Source: Typhlomys cinereus (lineage: Eukaryota > Chordata > Mammalia > Rodentia > Platacanthomyidae). From it: a DNA stretch of 64,000 nucleotides. A program made the position numbers and the translations under genes. Every line of letters starts with the position of its first letter. The first letter of the stretch is position 1. The stretch lies in assembly GCA_023101885.1 (NCBI GenBank), contig JALPQD010000115.1, positions 1,495,953 to 1,559,952 of the forward strand, read 5' to 3'. Positions 38,552 through 51,100 of the stretch are shown one piece after another. The notes below the pieces were generated by a model that made no database searches, had not been told where the DNA came from, and was given only the letters and a program-made list of their open reading frames with translations.

Positions 38552-39846
38552 GCAGACAGTAAAACAGAAAGTAGAGAAATAACATCTGACCTTCACCATC
38601 CTAGCTTTTGGGGCTTTCAAAGAAATTGAATCTCCCAAAGGAAGGAATTTCATGCCAAGAGCAATGAAGAAATTAGTACCAGGCAGGAAAGATTTCTCCT
38701 AAAGGAATTCACACATCATTGATGGTTTTACAGGCTAGTGGGCAGAACCACATCACATTAGTTACATAGATCTCCTGCTTTCCTTCATTATTTAAACGTT
38801 ACCTTCTCTCAGACTTTTAGAGGGGAAACAGCTAGACTAAACTAGCCTTTTCCCAATATGGCCATATTGAATACATTTCCTTTTTCTGCCTTCCACTTTC
38901 AATTTGAATTTTTTGTTGTTCAACAAAGGCAGGTGGCCAAATGAGAGGCTCAAACCTGGTTCTTGGGGTCCCGTAACATGTCTTTTGATTCTAGAGCTGA
39001 GCCCTGGCCTGAGAGAGACAAGATGCTTCGTTTTGTGGCACTTGTCACAGTAGCTACAACTACAAAGGATCTGTTGCAACTTCTAACAGCACAGTGTCCT
39101 GGGGCAGAGTGTATTATCCCATTAGCTCTTTTGGTTCATTAATTTAAGTCTCATTAGGAGTCCAAGTTAGCACAGTAAGCGGTGCCAACGCCTTCCTTCT
39201 GTTCTCCTAGGGTGCTGTGGAGCGTGTTGATCCTGGCAGTGATTTTCTGGCTGATCCTCGACACTGCTAAGTTGGGTAAACAGCAGCTGGTGTCCTTCGC
39301 TGGGCTCATAATGTACATCATCCTGCTATTTCTGTTTTCCAAACACCCGACCAAAGTAAGTATGAAACAGCACATTTTTCGAAGGGGCGGGGAAGTTTTG
39401 GGTTTTTTTTTTTTTTTTTTTTTTGTCATTTGGTTGGTTGGTTGATATGCTGATTTGGTTTGTTAGCTGATTTGTTAATTTGGTTTGATTTGATTGATTG
39501 GTTTGAATTGATTGCTTTGGCTTGTGATTTCCTTTTGCTACCTCTCCTGGGTGCAAATGCTTTAAAATAACAATTGTGACAGAAATTAACTCATATTTTT
39601 CTTGCTGGGATTATTTAAAGTGACTAGAATGTTCTACTTCTGGAACTTTCAGAGTACTATCCACTACTATCTCATGTTTTAGTCTCACTAATGTCCAGTG
39701 GCACAAAAGTGGCTCATGTCCCTCTGCCCCAATCAGACACACAGAGAAATTCATTCACTCTGATGCAGATTTTTCCAGACTGTGAATTACCTGATATTCT
39801 AAACTCAATACTGTCCTTTCTTTCATGTGTGCATGCGCGCGCGTGT

Positions 39847-39888
<42 letters not shown>

Positions 39889-42800
39889 CGCCTGTGCACA
39901 CAAGAAGGCATTCAACCCATTTTCTTCTCTCTCTCTCTCTCTTTTTTTTTTTTTTTTTTAACCTTGGGTTGTTTTTGAAAAAGGGTCTTATATGGCCCAG
40001 GCTACCATAGGACTCACTTGAGGATGACCTTGAACTTCTGATTCTCCTGAGTGCTGGGACTTTAGACTTCTGTCCTATGCCGGCTTTATGTGGTACTGGG
40101 CATGAACCTAGGGCTTCAAGCACACTAGGCAAGCACTCCACCAAATGAACTCCATCTCCAGCTCTCAATCCTGTATTTTATGAAGTCCATTTGCAATTTG
40201 GCTTTTTTTCTCTCTCCAAAAATTGCTTTGTCAGCCTATGGGCTGTGAAATAAGCATGAACTTCGAGACTAAAAGCTCTTACCTATGAGTCACAACAGCA
40301 AGCTCTGGAAAACTTTTTTGGCTAAAAGGTTGACCCAGGGAAAGAACATTAATCAGCGACTGTGGTGACCTGATAGTGTCCACACGGCTGCCCTGTCCAT
40401 CCATCGCCTCTTCTCCAGTGCCATCCTCCTGAGTTTTTAGGCCACTTGCTTCTGCCCTGGGAATGAATACAAATGACTGTTCATTTCTTCTGCCATCCTA
40501 GACCCGCATTAGAGGTGACCGGTTCTTTTATAGTGAAACGAGAGCCGTCAACTGGCTAGAATTTCATTTAATTCACTTACAAAATTGTCAGACCATAAAG
40601 TCCTGGGCCCAGAAACATAAAGGTCTGCCTTTCTATTTTCTGGGTGAGAGAAATAACTATACCTATAATTACTTACAATAATACTTAGACAACCAGGCCC
40701 TTCCCCTTCATAGTGCTTCTTAGAGAACTCATTGGGTCTAAGTTATTTATTATAACTTTGTGGCTACATACTTTCCTTGGACTGATTGATGGCTTCATAC
40801 TAATGCTTAGGAAAAGTTAATAGAACCCTGATTTTCTTTTTTGCAGTGTGGTCCTGCGGCAGTTAGCGTGATGTCGCTAATAAATGCATGACCAACGGCT
40901 TACAGGGAACAAGGGGTTTTTATTTTCTCTTCCAGTTACAGTTCCTTGTCTAGCTTGGCAGGTGAGCTCATACCAATATCAGGGGCCAAGGGAACTGGCC
41001 ACACCCTATCTATACATCCACAGGATTACTGAGAGGGACAATCTCGACTTGCCAGACCAGCATGTCTGAGCGAGTGTATGAAAGGATGCCAACTTCCTTA
41101 CTCAGTTCCCTCCATCTTATCCACTGGCCACACCCATCATGTGTGGTCTCCTAATCAGACAATCTCCTGAGGGTTTACTTGGGACTTAACTCAACCACAG
41201 ATTCTTTACAAATGTGCCCAGAGTGTGAACCCTCAATCATCAAGCTGACAAGTTCTGTCAGAAGGTTTTCTACTCCTGCCTACTTAGACCTCCCCTGGCC
41301 ACATTTAAGAATGCTTCCAAGGAAGCAGTGGCCACTTGGCTATTTATACTGAAGTCGACATTAATTCTACAGTACAGTAACCACAACTTAAAAGAGTCTA
41401 TTGCAATTTCTGAAGGCACAGCTTCCTAGTGCCAAGATGTGCTATTATTAGCTTTTTTTGTGTGTTATTGTTCATTGGTGTCTCATTACAGTGTTCAAGA
41501 TCTCAATCTTTCTGCATAGGTTTACTGGAGGCCCGTCTTTTGGGGAATTGGATTGCAGTTTCTTTTTGGAGTCTTAATTCTAAGGACTAAGCCTGGATTT
41601 ATTGCCTTTGATTGGTTGGGCAAACAAGTTCAGGTAAGTGACCCTCCGAAAAAAAGAGAAAAAAGCACAGTGACACAAGCCTGTAATCCTAGCACTTGGG
41701 AAATGGGAAAAGAGGATCGGGAGTCCAAGGTTAGCCTTAACTATACATAAACTTGAGGCTAACCTGGGCTATATGAAGCCCTAGCTTAGAAAAAAAAAAA
41801 AAGAAATAAAAACAATGCTTTGTTTTTATGGCGTTTTTAACATTTGGGTGAATCTTCAAGATATTTCAGAAATAGGTTTACTTATCTACAAAAATTTACC
41901 TTGATTTTAATTTCATAGCACCAACTAGGCAAATACTTGTTTATGTCAACTATGCTCATCTATCTAGTTTATCAGGATTACTGACGCCCTGACCAGAATC
42001 ATCCACTAGATCACTTCCTTATCCCAAGTTTTGTTACACATTGCTGCAACAAAATCCTTGACCCAAGCAACTTAGGGGGAAAAGGGTTTCATTGGCTCAC
42101 AGTCCATCATCGTGGGGAAGTCACAGCAGGAGGCGCTTGAAGCAGCTGGTCACATGACATCACAGACACAAAACAGAGAGGGAGTTAACACCTGCAAACT
42201 TGCTTGCTCTCTCCATCTTTCTGCAGTTCTAGGTGCCCTGCCTTAGGAGCAGTCCTGCCTGCAGTGAGCTGGGTCTTTCCCATGTCCATTTTGTGCAATC
42301 AAAACAGTCTCTTATAGGGCATGCCCTTAATCTAGAGAGACAATCCTTAAGCTAGAGAACCCCCTTTCAGGTGTGCCTGGAGGCCTGTCTCCTCCATGTC
42401 AGACTGACAATTGATATTAACCATCACACACCATTATCCTGCTCAGTGGGTACCATGCTTCTAAGATGATTCCCAAACAGAGAAAGAGACTTTTCTTGCA
42501 TCTACTGATATCAATGTACCCAAGTATACCATTTCTGGATTTCTAAAGCAGACTACCACACTCAACCCAAGGCAAGATAGGATGATGGAAATGGCAGGAA
42601 ATTTACACGTAGGTGGAAATCACAAATAGGCTTCCCTGACATTCATCAGAAAAATCAGTGCTGAAAGTATCAACTTTCCAGATCTCCCCTGGGAAGTTTG
42701 GGGGGGATCCTCATGCAGTTTCTGCAGAGCCTTATATTTCTGTGTCTTGTGACACCACTTCACAGGTTGTAATTTTTCTCTCTTTTTCTTGAATCCAGAT

Positions 42801-44327
42801 TTTTCTGGGGTATACTGATGCTGGAGCTAAATTTGTCTTTGGTGAAAAATATACAGACCACTTCTTTGCATTCAAGGTGAATCCTGACCCCTTTTCTATG
42901 TCTCTTCTACCCATTAAAGTTAAAAAAAAAATTTATACTGACCCCTGAATACTGGCACAAAGTGTGTGTTTTTTTTTTAATTTTTTTTATTATTTATTCA
43001 ATTGTGCGTGTATGCATGTGTGCGTGTGTGTGTATGTATGTGTGTGTGTGTATGTAGAACCACAGGCAAATTCGGGAACCACCATGGATGCCTCCGCCTC
43101 CTCCTTGTTTACTCTGCCCCAGGATTCACAGGCTCCGCCCTACCAGGACCAGAAACGCAGGCCGCCCCTGCTTCCGCCTGGCGTCTATACGTGGGGTCTA
43201 GGATCCGAACTCAGGACCTTCCACCTGCAGGGCAGAGGTTTAACCCCTGAGCCACATCTCCAGCCCCAAAGTGTGTTTTTTTAATGTATCATTAATGTAT
43301 TTGTCTAAATTAGATAATGTACAAATTTTCTTTGGTCTTCTGAATCTCTGACAGCAGCTTGCCTCTGGCCAGTTAGCTAGGGTTAACAGTGGGGAAAGGT
43401 GAAGGGAAGAGAGCAGGCAGAGACCTGACCTACAGTTCTGTATCTATGCAATATGGAAATTTCTCTGCCTAGAAATACAACCACTGTGAAGGTGACAGTT
43501 TCCAAAGCACATCAGAGAAATGGGATACAGGAAGATACAATATTGTAACATAGAACTAAGCTAAATAGGAGCTGGGAAGTTGGCTCAGGAGTTAAAGTGT
43601 TTGCCTCACAAGCAAAAGGACCTGAGTTCAGATCCTCTGACCCCATTTTAAAAATGCCAGGCAGCCAACGATATGCAAGATATTCCACACAAGTTAGGGC
43701 TGCAGTAGCCATTACTAGACTTTGCATGACTTGCACAATGGCTGATATGTGAACGACCCCCCCCCAAAGTCTAGTATGGATCACAGGGGAGAAGGCTTAG
43801 GCAGTAGGATCCTTAGAGGCAAGGGATTAACAGACATAATAGAGGGGACCCCAAGAAAGGGCTTTGGGCTATGCCATTGAGTCCTTACCCCTCACTAGGG
43901 TGGAGGATTCAGAAGGAGGTTTGGCATTCACATGAAAGGATGCTCCAGGGGATGGGAGGGATGAAGGGGGAGGCACTGGGAAAAGAGGAAGGAGAGAGGG
44001 GAGTGAAAGGAAGGGGAAGAGAGAGGAGAGTGCAAGGGGGACTGGGGAGGGGAGGAGAAAAGAAGAGGATGGGGGTACCTATTGAGCTTGTATGATTGGG
44101 AAAAAAAATAAAATGTAGGAGAAAAGAAAAGGAAAAACAAACAAACAAATAAATAAATATTCCCCCCAAAATGCCAGACAGTTATGGTGGTGACCTATAA
44201 TTCTGGCCTTGGAAAGGAGAGGCAGGGAAACCCTAGAACAAAGTAGTAAGGAGGTAGCACAACCACGATGCTTCCCAGTGTCACCTTTGGGCCTCCACAG
44301 TTACACACACCCAAGCGTATTCATATT

Positions 44328-44370
<43 letters not shown>

Positions 44371-47300
44371 CGCACGCACGCACGCACGCGCGCATACACA
44401 CACACATGTATAAACATTCAAAAAAGAAAACTTAGCCAACAAAATCAGTCCCAGTGTTATCATCACCTTCTTGGTGATTCAAAAATCTACAGGCCAAAGA
44501 TAAAAACAAATTTTATTTGTAAAGGTGAGAGAATGAGTGTTTACTCTGTGGAAATGCTGGGTGGTAGCACCAGCCAGACTGGTCTCTCTTAAAAGCTCAT
44601 CTGGGTCTGAGGACAGAGTGGCAGAATGTTTGCCCAACGTGCAGAGGCCTAGGTTCAATTCCCAGCATTAGAGGGGGAAAAAAAGCTACCACACTTTAAT
44701 GACTTCATCTAATCCTAATAACAAGCCGAAGATCCACCTCAAACACTGTTACCAATGCATTTAAGAGTTACATAGCCAACACGAGAGCTTTAGGGAATAC
44801 ACTCAACTCCTTTCCCCCCTCAGCCCTCTCCAGAACTTGAATGGAGAGTCTGTCCAGAAGGATCTGCCCAATGAACATGCTGTTTGCTTCAGAGACATTT
44901 CCAGAACTGTAATAATGTGAGGAAACCTGCGGTACTCTCAAGGCCGGCACTAACCACTTCTGTCCCTGCCCACAGATCCTGCCCATCGTGGTTTTCTTCA
45001 GCACTGTAATGTCCATGCTTTACTACCTGAGGCTGATGCAGTGGATCATCAGAAAGGTACTGGGATCGGGAGGGACTTAAATGACAACCATAGAACTACT
45101 TCATGGTCAAGGTCTTATAAGAATCCATGCCTTTCCAAAGTGCCTTCCTCTTCCTACAAAGATTCCCCGCCACCTGAGCTATCCTACATGCTTTCAGATA
45201 GGGAATTTTATATCGCAGGAACTTCCAACAAGACTTTGATTTGCTACTCACTAGATATGGACCACGAAACCACAGCAGGTACTTCTTCAGCCAAGGAACT
45301 GAGATGGGATCCTGCCAGGGGAAACAGCGTTGCTCCATCCTTACCCTGTAGTCTTCTGCCTTCCATGGTTGGTGCTGCACCAAAGGCAGACACTAGAGAA
45401 ATCAAGGCAGGCAGGAGGCATTGTTTTTCATCCTGGAGGGAGTTATATATGCACAGAATCAAAAAGAAGGAGAAGGTAGTTATATTCTTTCTGTCCCAGC
45501 AACTAAGTCCTGTGTTCATCTTAAATCAGAGGATAAGAAAATTTGGAAGCACTTCAATATACATGACAATAGAGTGCATATTGGGTTTGGGGGACCATTA
45601 GAGCCCTCCTCTGATCCTTGCAAATAAGCCAAAACATAAACACAAAGAAAAGGATAGGAAAGTTAAGAACCAGAGTTGTGCCAGAACTGAGAATTACAGC
45701 AGAAATTCCAAGACTCGATATTTTTTGATTCTTGGTTTAAATACTTGGAATGCTGCACTGGTACATAAAAAGAAAGGAGGAGAAAGCATCCCCATCCCGA
45801 GATGGTTAGTCAGCCTCCTGTCATCATAGCAAATATCTGAAATAAAACACTTCTAAAGAGGACAAGTTCATTGGGGCACATGGTTAGAAAGGTTCCAGTA
45901 GGAGGCTTCCATTCATAGTTAGCTGGTCCTGAGGCTTAGACAAAGCTGTTCGTCATGACAAAAGTATGAGGCAAAGCAGAACTGTTTACCTCATGTCCAG
46001 AAGGCCAAACAGAGACTGGAGCTCCAAAATGTTCTTCAAGGGCCACCTAAGACCTCTTGTGGGCTCCACCTCCTCAAGCCCAAATAGAACTAAAGGCTTG
46101 GGGGACCAAGCCTGTGATATATGGGCCTTTGGCCATTCCAGATCTGAACTATAACAAAAAGCTAATGCAAAGGTATATATAACCCATAGACCATATTCAT
46201 TTGACCCAACTAGGTGGGAGGAGCCCTTCAGCTGCATCCTAGAAGTTCCTAGCCTTTTGTGCTTTGTTTCCTCATCTATAAAATGGGGTCGCGATTAGAT
46301 ATATATAACCCTGGTTGGGGCTTATGGTAGTGCCTGGAATACAGAAAGACTTTTCCATGAGTGGTGGCAGTCATTTAACCTGTAAAAACACTTTTCTATA
46401 TTGTCCAAAAGTATATACAGACTTAACACTCAAATAGGAGCTTTGAATCAATTTGTCCTATGGGTTGGATGATTACATAATATACTTATGTCCAGCTCAT
46501 AACTAAACTGCCAAGAGTTGCCCAAAGCCCCAGTAGCTAGCAAGCTTATATTTCTGTCCTATTTCAAAGTCTTGGGTATGCAAATAATTCTCACTGACTT
46601 TGTCTCTTTCTTTGATCTAGATCGGATGGCTAATGCTTGTTACTCTGGGCTCATCACCAATTGAGTCTGTGGTTGCCGCAGGCAATGTATTTGTTGGGCA
46701 AGTAAGTGATGATATTAAAAATATAACAAAAGGAGCGGTGTATGCAGTGGGGGATGGAAGCACACAAATTCATGGCTCATCTAATTAAGACTACAAAAGA
46801 ATATCACAAATAGATTAGAAATAAGACAAACGAAAACACTTGATGGAAGGAATAGTCTTTTGGGGAAAAGAGAATAAGAAGATATTATCATTCCTTTTAG
46901 TGAAGAGAGACAAGAGTACAATAAGGAATCCTTAGTGTTGACAATGTCCAAGTGATAGGTGTATTTGTGCATAAGAAAGGGAGAAAGAAAACAGAGAGAG
47001 GGAGAGGGAAGAGAAAGAAGACAGAGAGAGAACATTAGTATAGAATTGAGTTCTTGACATCTTGTAGAGAGAAGGACCATCGCTTTACTAAAGCATAAGG
47101 CTTCTCGGGTACCAGCTCTCTGCACATGTCTTCTGAGCTTATTGACTTAATGGGGTCTTCAGTCAACTTGTCACAGGCCAGTAGCCCATGTGCCTCAAAG
47201 AGATTTCACTGTCTTGGAGCTGCAGATATGAAACAGGCAGACTCAAGTTATGCTGTTACTCCTGTGACAGCGAAGGAGATTGACAAAGAACACCCCACGC

Positions 47301-48116
47301 GGCCCTGCGACCACATCAATATGCCTAATTCTCTCAACCAGTTCGAACTGGCCAGTCACCTGCCTTGACTAACCTGAAGGAAAAGCCCTGTGGGCATTTT
47401 CTTCTCTTTAAAGTTAAATGTTTAGACTATGACTTTCACTGTCCTGACCTACCATTTGAACAAATACCCTTTTGCTTAAAAGTCCCAGTACATCAAGAAA
47501 TGTCTTTTGCCTCAAAACTGCCACCACCCTAAGGAATGAATATGCTAGGAGCACTTACTTATGGGGTCTCTCGTGAAGCTTCAGGGAGAACAGAATCACA
47601 TTCCGGCTCAGCCAAGTGAGAGGGCTTGCCCACAACGCTGCCCAAAGAAAATGAGCTTGAAGCAGAAAGACACTTAGTCCCGATCCCCAAGCTTACAATT
47701 GCTTCAGGCAAACTAGCTGTCTTGGTTAAGGCTGATTCATTAAAGCGGACTTGTCAGAAAGAGGGGAGGAGTAATTCTTCTTCCTTAGGAGTTGAAATTA
47801 TAATAATTACAGTCATAAAATCTCTCAGGACTAATTAAGGCACCATCGTGAGATGATTGCTACTACCTGTGGGGTAGACAGGCTCACATACAGGCTTCCT
47901 ATTTCATCTGTAAATTGAACGCAGCACACTCGATCTTATAGAACAATTAGAAATAATGAGCAGAAAATTGTAAAATTGCACACATGCGTCTGCGGTGCTC
48001 AATCAGATACTTAATATGCTAAAAGTGCTGCTGTTATTGATGGAGAGCTTCACATTGCAGGCTGCCTGTTCTCCCTAATGAGATGCAACTGCATTCACTC
48101 TGATCTATGGGGGGCA

Positions 48117-48158
<42 letters not shown>

Positions 48159-51100
48159 AGGATGAACCTCTAAGATTAAAAGTTACAGTAGGTCAGAAAT
48201 CCCCTGTCTACCAAGCCTGGCTTCTGAACAGAGTGACTTCCAACCCTTAGAAAAGGGTTCAGGTACTTGTAGAATCTAACTGTAGGCTGGATGGAGTCGT
48301 TCTTTAACTAGCTTGACAAACAGTAAGGCTGACTCAGGCAACCCGTACACGCTGACCTAGAGTTTGAGTGGCTAGATGTCAATGGTGGGGGCTCTTAGAC
48401 CCAAGCACTCCTCAGAATCACCTGCAGAACTAGCTAAACAGATGGCTGGGCCTGTCCTTAGAGTTTTCCACCCAAACAGGATAATTCACTTTTCTCGGGT
48501 AACTCTATGAAGCTTTTTTGAGATGCACTGAACAGCCACAGCAGGGAGTGAATTAGATGTGGAGTAGTTGGAACACCATCCAAGACATAGAAGGTAACAT
48601 TAACCTAGTCCCTTTTGTTGGTCTCCAGACAGAGTCTCCACTGCTGGTCCAACCCTACTTACCATACGTCACCAAGTCAGAGCTCCATGCCATCATGACG
48701 GCCGGCTTCGCTACGATTGCTGGAAGTGTCTTGGGTGCATACATTTCTTTTGGGGTAAGAATGTTTTAGAATGCCATTGGTATGCAAAATTCAGTCTCAT
48801 CTTTCTCGTTATTACTTCTTTTCTTTTTTTTTCTTTTTCCATTTTAATGTATACATCAGGCTAGCTGCATGTGTGTAAGTAAGTGTATCTTCGTGTGTAT
48901 AACCAAGCACCTTTGTATATGCACATGTGTGCACATGCATATGGAGGCTTGAGGTTAATATTGATAATCATCCTTGTCTTGGTTAAGCACAGGTGTCAAC
49001 TTGACTGTTGAGGGTTTGAGCTCTGGGCACAGTTTTAAAGAGTTGATGGTTGAGTTAAGCCCAGAGCAAACCTGAAGGAGATTGTCTAGCTGATGGGAAA
49101 GACCCAGCCCATGGTGGGTGGGATTAGCCCTGGATAAATCAGAGAGACCTGGTTGAGAGAGTTGGCATCCTTCTGGTCTGGCAAGTAAGGATTGTCTATT
49201 TCTCAGCCATTATGTGGTGATGGTGTGGCCAGTTCCCTCGGCCCTGGTGTTGGTGTGTGCTCTCCCGTCAAGCTGGACTGAGAACTGTAACCAGACTGTC
49301 GTAAGAAAGTAAACTCCTTGTTCCCTTAAGCTGTCTGATGGTCAATTATCAGCAACCATGCAAGCAGATTGCAACAATCCTCAATCACTTTTCTACCTTA
49401 TTCTTTTGAGGCAGGATCTTTAATAAAACCCAGAGCTCACCAACAGGGCTAGTCTATATAGTTAGCTTACTCTGGGGATTTCTAATCTCTTACTTCTGAG
49501 GCTGGGATTATAGGCAGCTCATCATATCCAAATGACATTTTATATGGGTCCTGGAGATTTGAACCTTTGTTTTTTTGCTGGTGACAATTGCTATAACTAC
49601 TAAATCACATCCCCAGCTCTCTTCTTTTCTTTTTCTTTTTCATTGCTGCTAGAAAATAAAACCAAGAATACGGTCCTTTTTTAGTGTGGCAAAAGTTACC
49701 TGCATTGGTTTGACATTTCAATACAGTGACCCCAAGATGTTTGAGGGTTTTACTTTCATTTTCATGCCACCTATCTGTGAACTATACTCAACCACGACAA
49801 AATGAAATCATATAATAATGTTATTTTGACTGAAAATTTAAATCTATGGAGCAAATAAAACTGTTATCGACATCATGGAACATGATCTAAACCAAGGGTT
49901 AGTAAGCTGTAAGTTCAGGTCATGCTATTTATGCTAGTAAGGCTTTACTAGAAACTAGATACTCCTTTTGTTTGGATGGTACATTGGTCAGAGTTCTATA
50001 TAGGAGCTTACCAATAGAATAGATAGATACATTTGTGTGAGTACTTTTTTGGACTGGTAGACCAACATGACTGCTTATAGCTACTGAGTTCAGGAGCTAA
50101 ATATCGCAGCAGTAGGAGTCTGCTGCTGAATGCTGAAAGATTCCTGGAGAGTCTCTGGGCTTCAGTCACATTGGAGGGTTGAAGAAGCTGTGTTCTGATG
50201 GCGGCAGCAGGAAAGATGGGTTTGCCAGCACAAGGCAAGAGAGAAAGAGAGCTTTTCTTTCTTATACTTTCTTTGATCTGTTCTGCCACTAGAAGGTGCC
50301 ACCCACATCTATAGTGAGTCACTGTGTTGTAAATATATTAATCCAGGTAATCTCTTGAAGTGATCTGATGTTGCTCTGTTAGTTAATCCCAGATCCCGTC
50401 AAACTGACAACCAAGATTAACTTTCACAGGTCAGTTGAGTAGTTATGGCCAACTAGCTCCCCCCCCCAAAAAAAATACTTACTCTGACTCTTTAGAAAGG
50501 ATCTTTAATCTAGAGTAATGGCTGTCAAACTCTGGTACACAGTAGAATCGCCTGGAGGGGGGTTATTTATTTGACTGGTTGATTAGTTAATTAGTCAGTT
50601 GGTTTTGTTTTGGTTTCCTCTGAGAGTTGCCAAATGCCTAACTTGCAGGCCCACACCCAGCAGTATTGAAACTGGAATTTCTTGAATTGAGATGAGGCCA
50701 TTGCTATTTTAACAAACTCAAATTCCAAGGTACAGCCAAATTTGAGAGCGACTAGCTAATCCTGTTGGCCAGGCAATGCTGTGGCCCAAGCATAGGGCTG
50801 GTACCCATGCGCCCCCAGTGGGGAAACTTGTAACACGGTGATACACAAGTGACCAGGATTTATTTTTTTAATAAGACATGTGAGCTTTAACCTAAATCTT
50901 CATGCAAGCCTGGAAAAAACAACTACTAGAAGAGAAAAGAAAGTCGAAGAAGGTTTTTGGATAATAAGAAGTCTGGGTGTCTCATGAGAAGCCCACCCTG
51001 CCCAGCCATAGGAGTGTTAACTTTAGCAATGAGCTGGGTGGGGGTCATAGGGATGGAGAAGGAGGCACTGATTCTGAAATCCTGAATGTGTGGGGAAGGA

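Larger units (their letters stand above)
36183..39210 (+). other. Intron after visible exon 4
   Basis: About 3.0 kb. It contains a forward B2-like SINE (36628-36925), a reverse B2-like SINE with an ATTT tract (37270-37463), a very AT-rich stretch (37540-37620), a forward SINE with a long CA tail (38151-38440), a GT tract (38518-38550), and a segment at 39056-39168 resembling one in the next intron. Confidence 0.75.
39356..41519 (+). other. Intron after visible exon 5
   Basis: About 2.2 kb. It starts with a long poly(T) tract (39402-39424) and a TTGGT/TTGAT-rich stretch. A GT microsatellite (39838-39890) and a reverse B4-like SINE (39970-40168) follow. The final 140 bp resemble the end of the previous intron. 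Confidence 0.75.
41634..42798 (+). other. Intron after visible exon 6
   Basis: About 1.2 kb, made largely of a forward B1-like SINE (41660-41805) and a medium-reiterated rodent repeat (42030-42430). Nothing else seen. Confidence 0.75.
42877..44975 (+). other. Intron after visible exon 7
   Basis: About 2.1 kb. It contains a reverse B2-like SINE (42970-43266), a forward SINE split by a truncated L1 (43568-44405), and an ID-like element (44598-44690). Little unique sequence remains. Confidence 0.75.
45057..46620 (+). other. Intron after visible exon 8
   Basis: About 1.6 kb. The first 560 bp happen to stay open in the exon frame but show no homology. A medium-reiterated repeat (45820-46200) and a MIR-like fragment (46250-46345) follow. 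Confidence 0.7.
46702..48628 (+). other. Intron after visible exon 9
   Basis: About 1.9 kb with few recognisable repeats apart from a GA microsatellite (48120-48156). The 47800-48110 part looks like a conserved non-coding element (see findings). Confidence 0.7.

Noticed and set aside
43871..44169. Pro/Ser-rich and Gly/Glu-rich ORFs
   Set aside because: They are translations of the L1 polypurine tract on either strand.
45041..45601. 186-codon ORF on the + strand
   Set aside because: It starts inside the exon at 44976-45056 and runs out of frame into the intron. No homology is recognised, and the exon's donor and the transporter frame explain the start.
50283..50299. Second CTCF-like site (ccactagaaggtgcc)
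   Set aside because: It has two mismatches to the core consensus and lies inside a medium-reiterated repeat.
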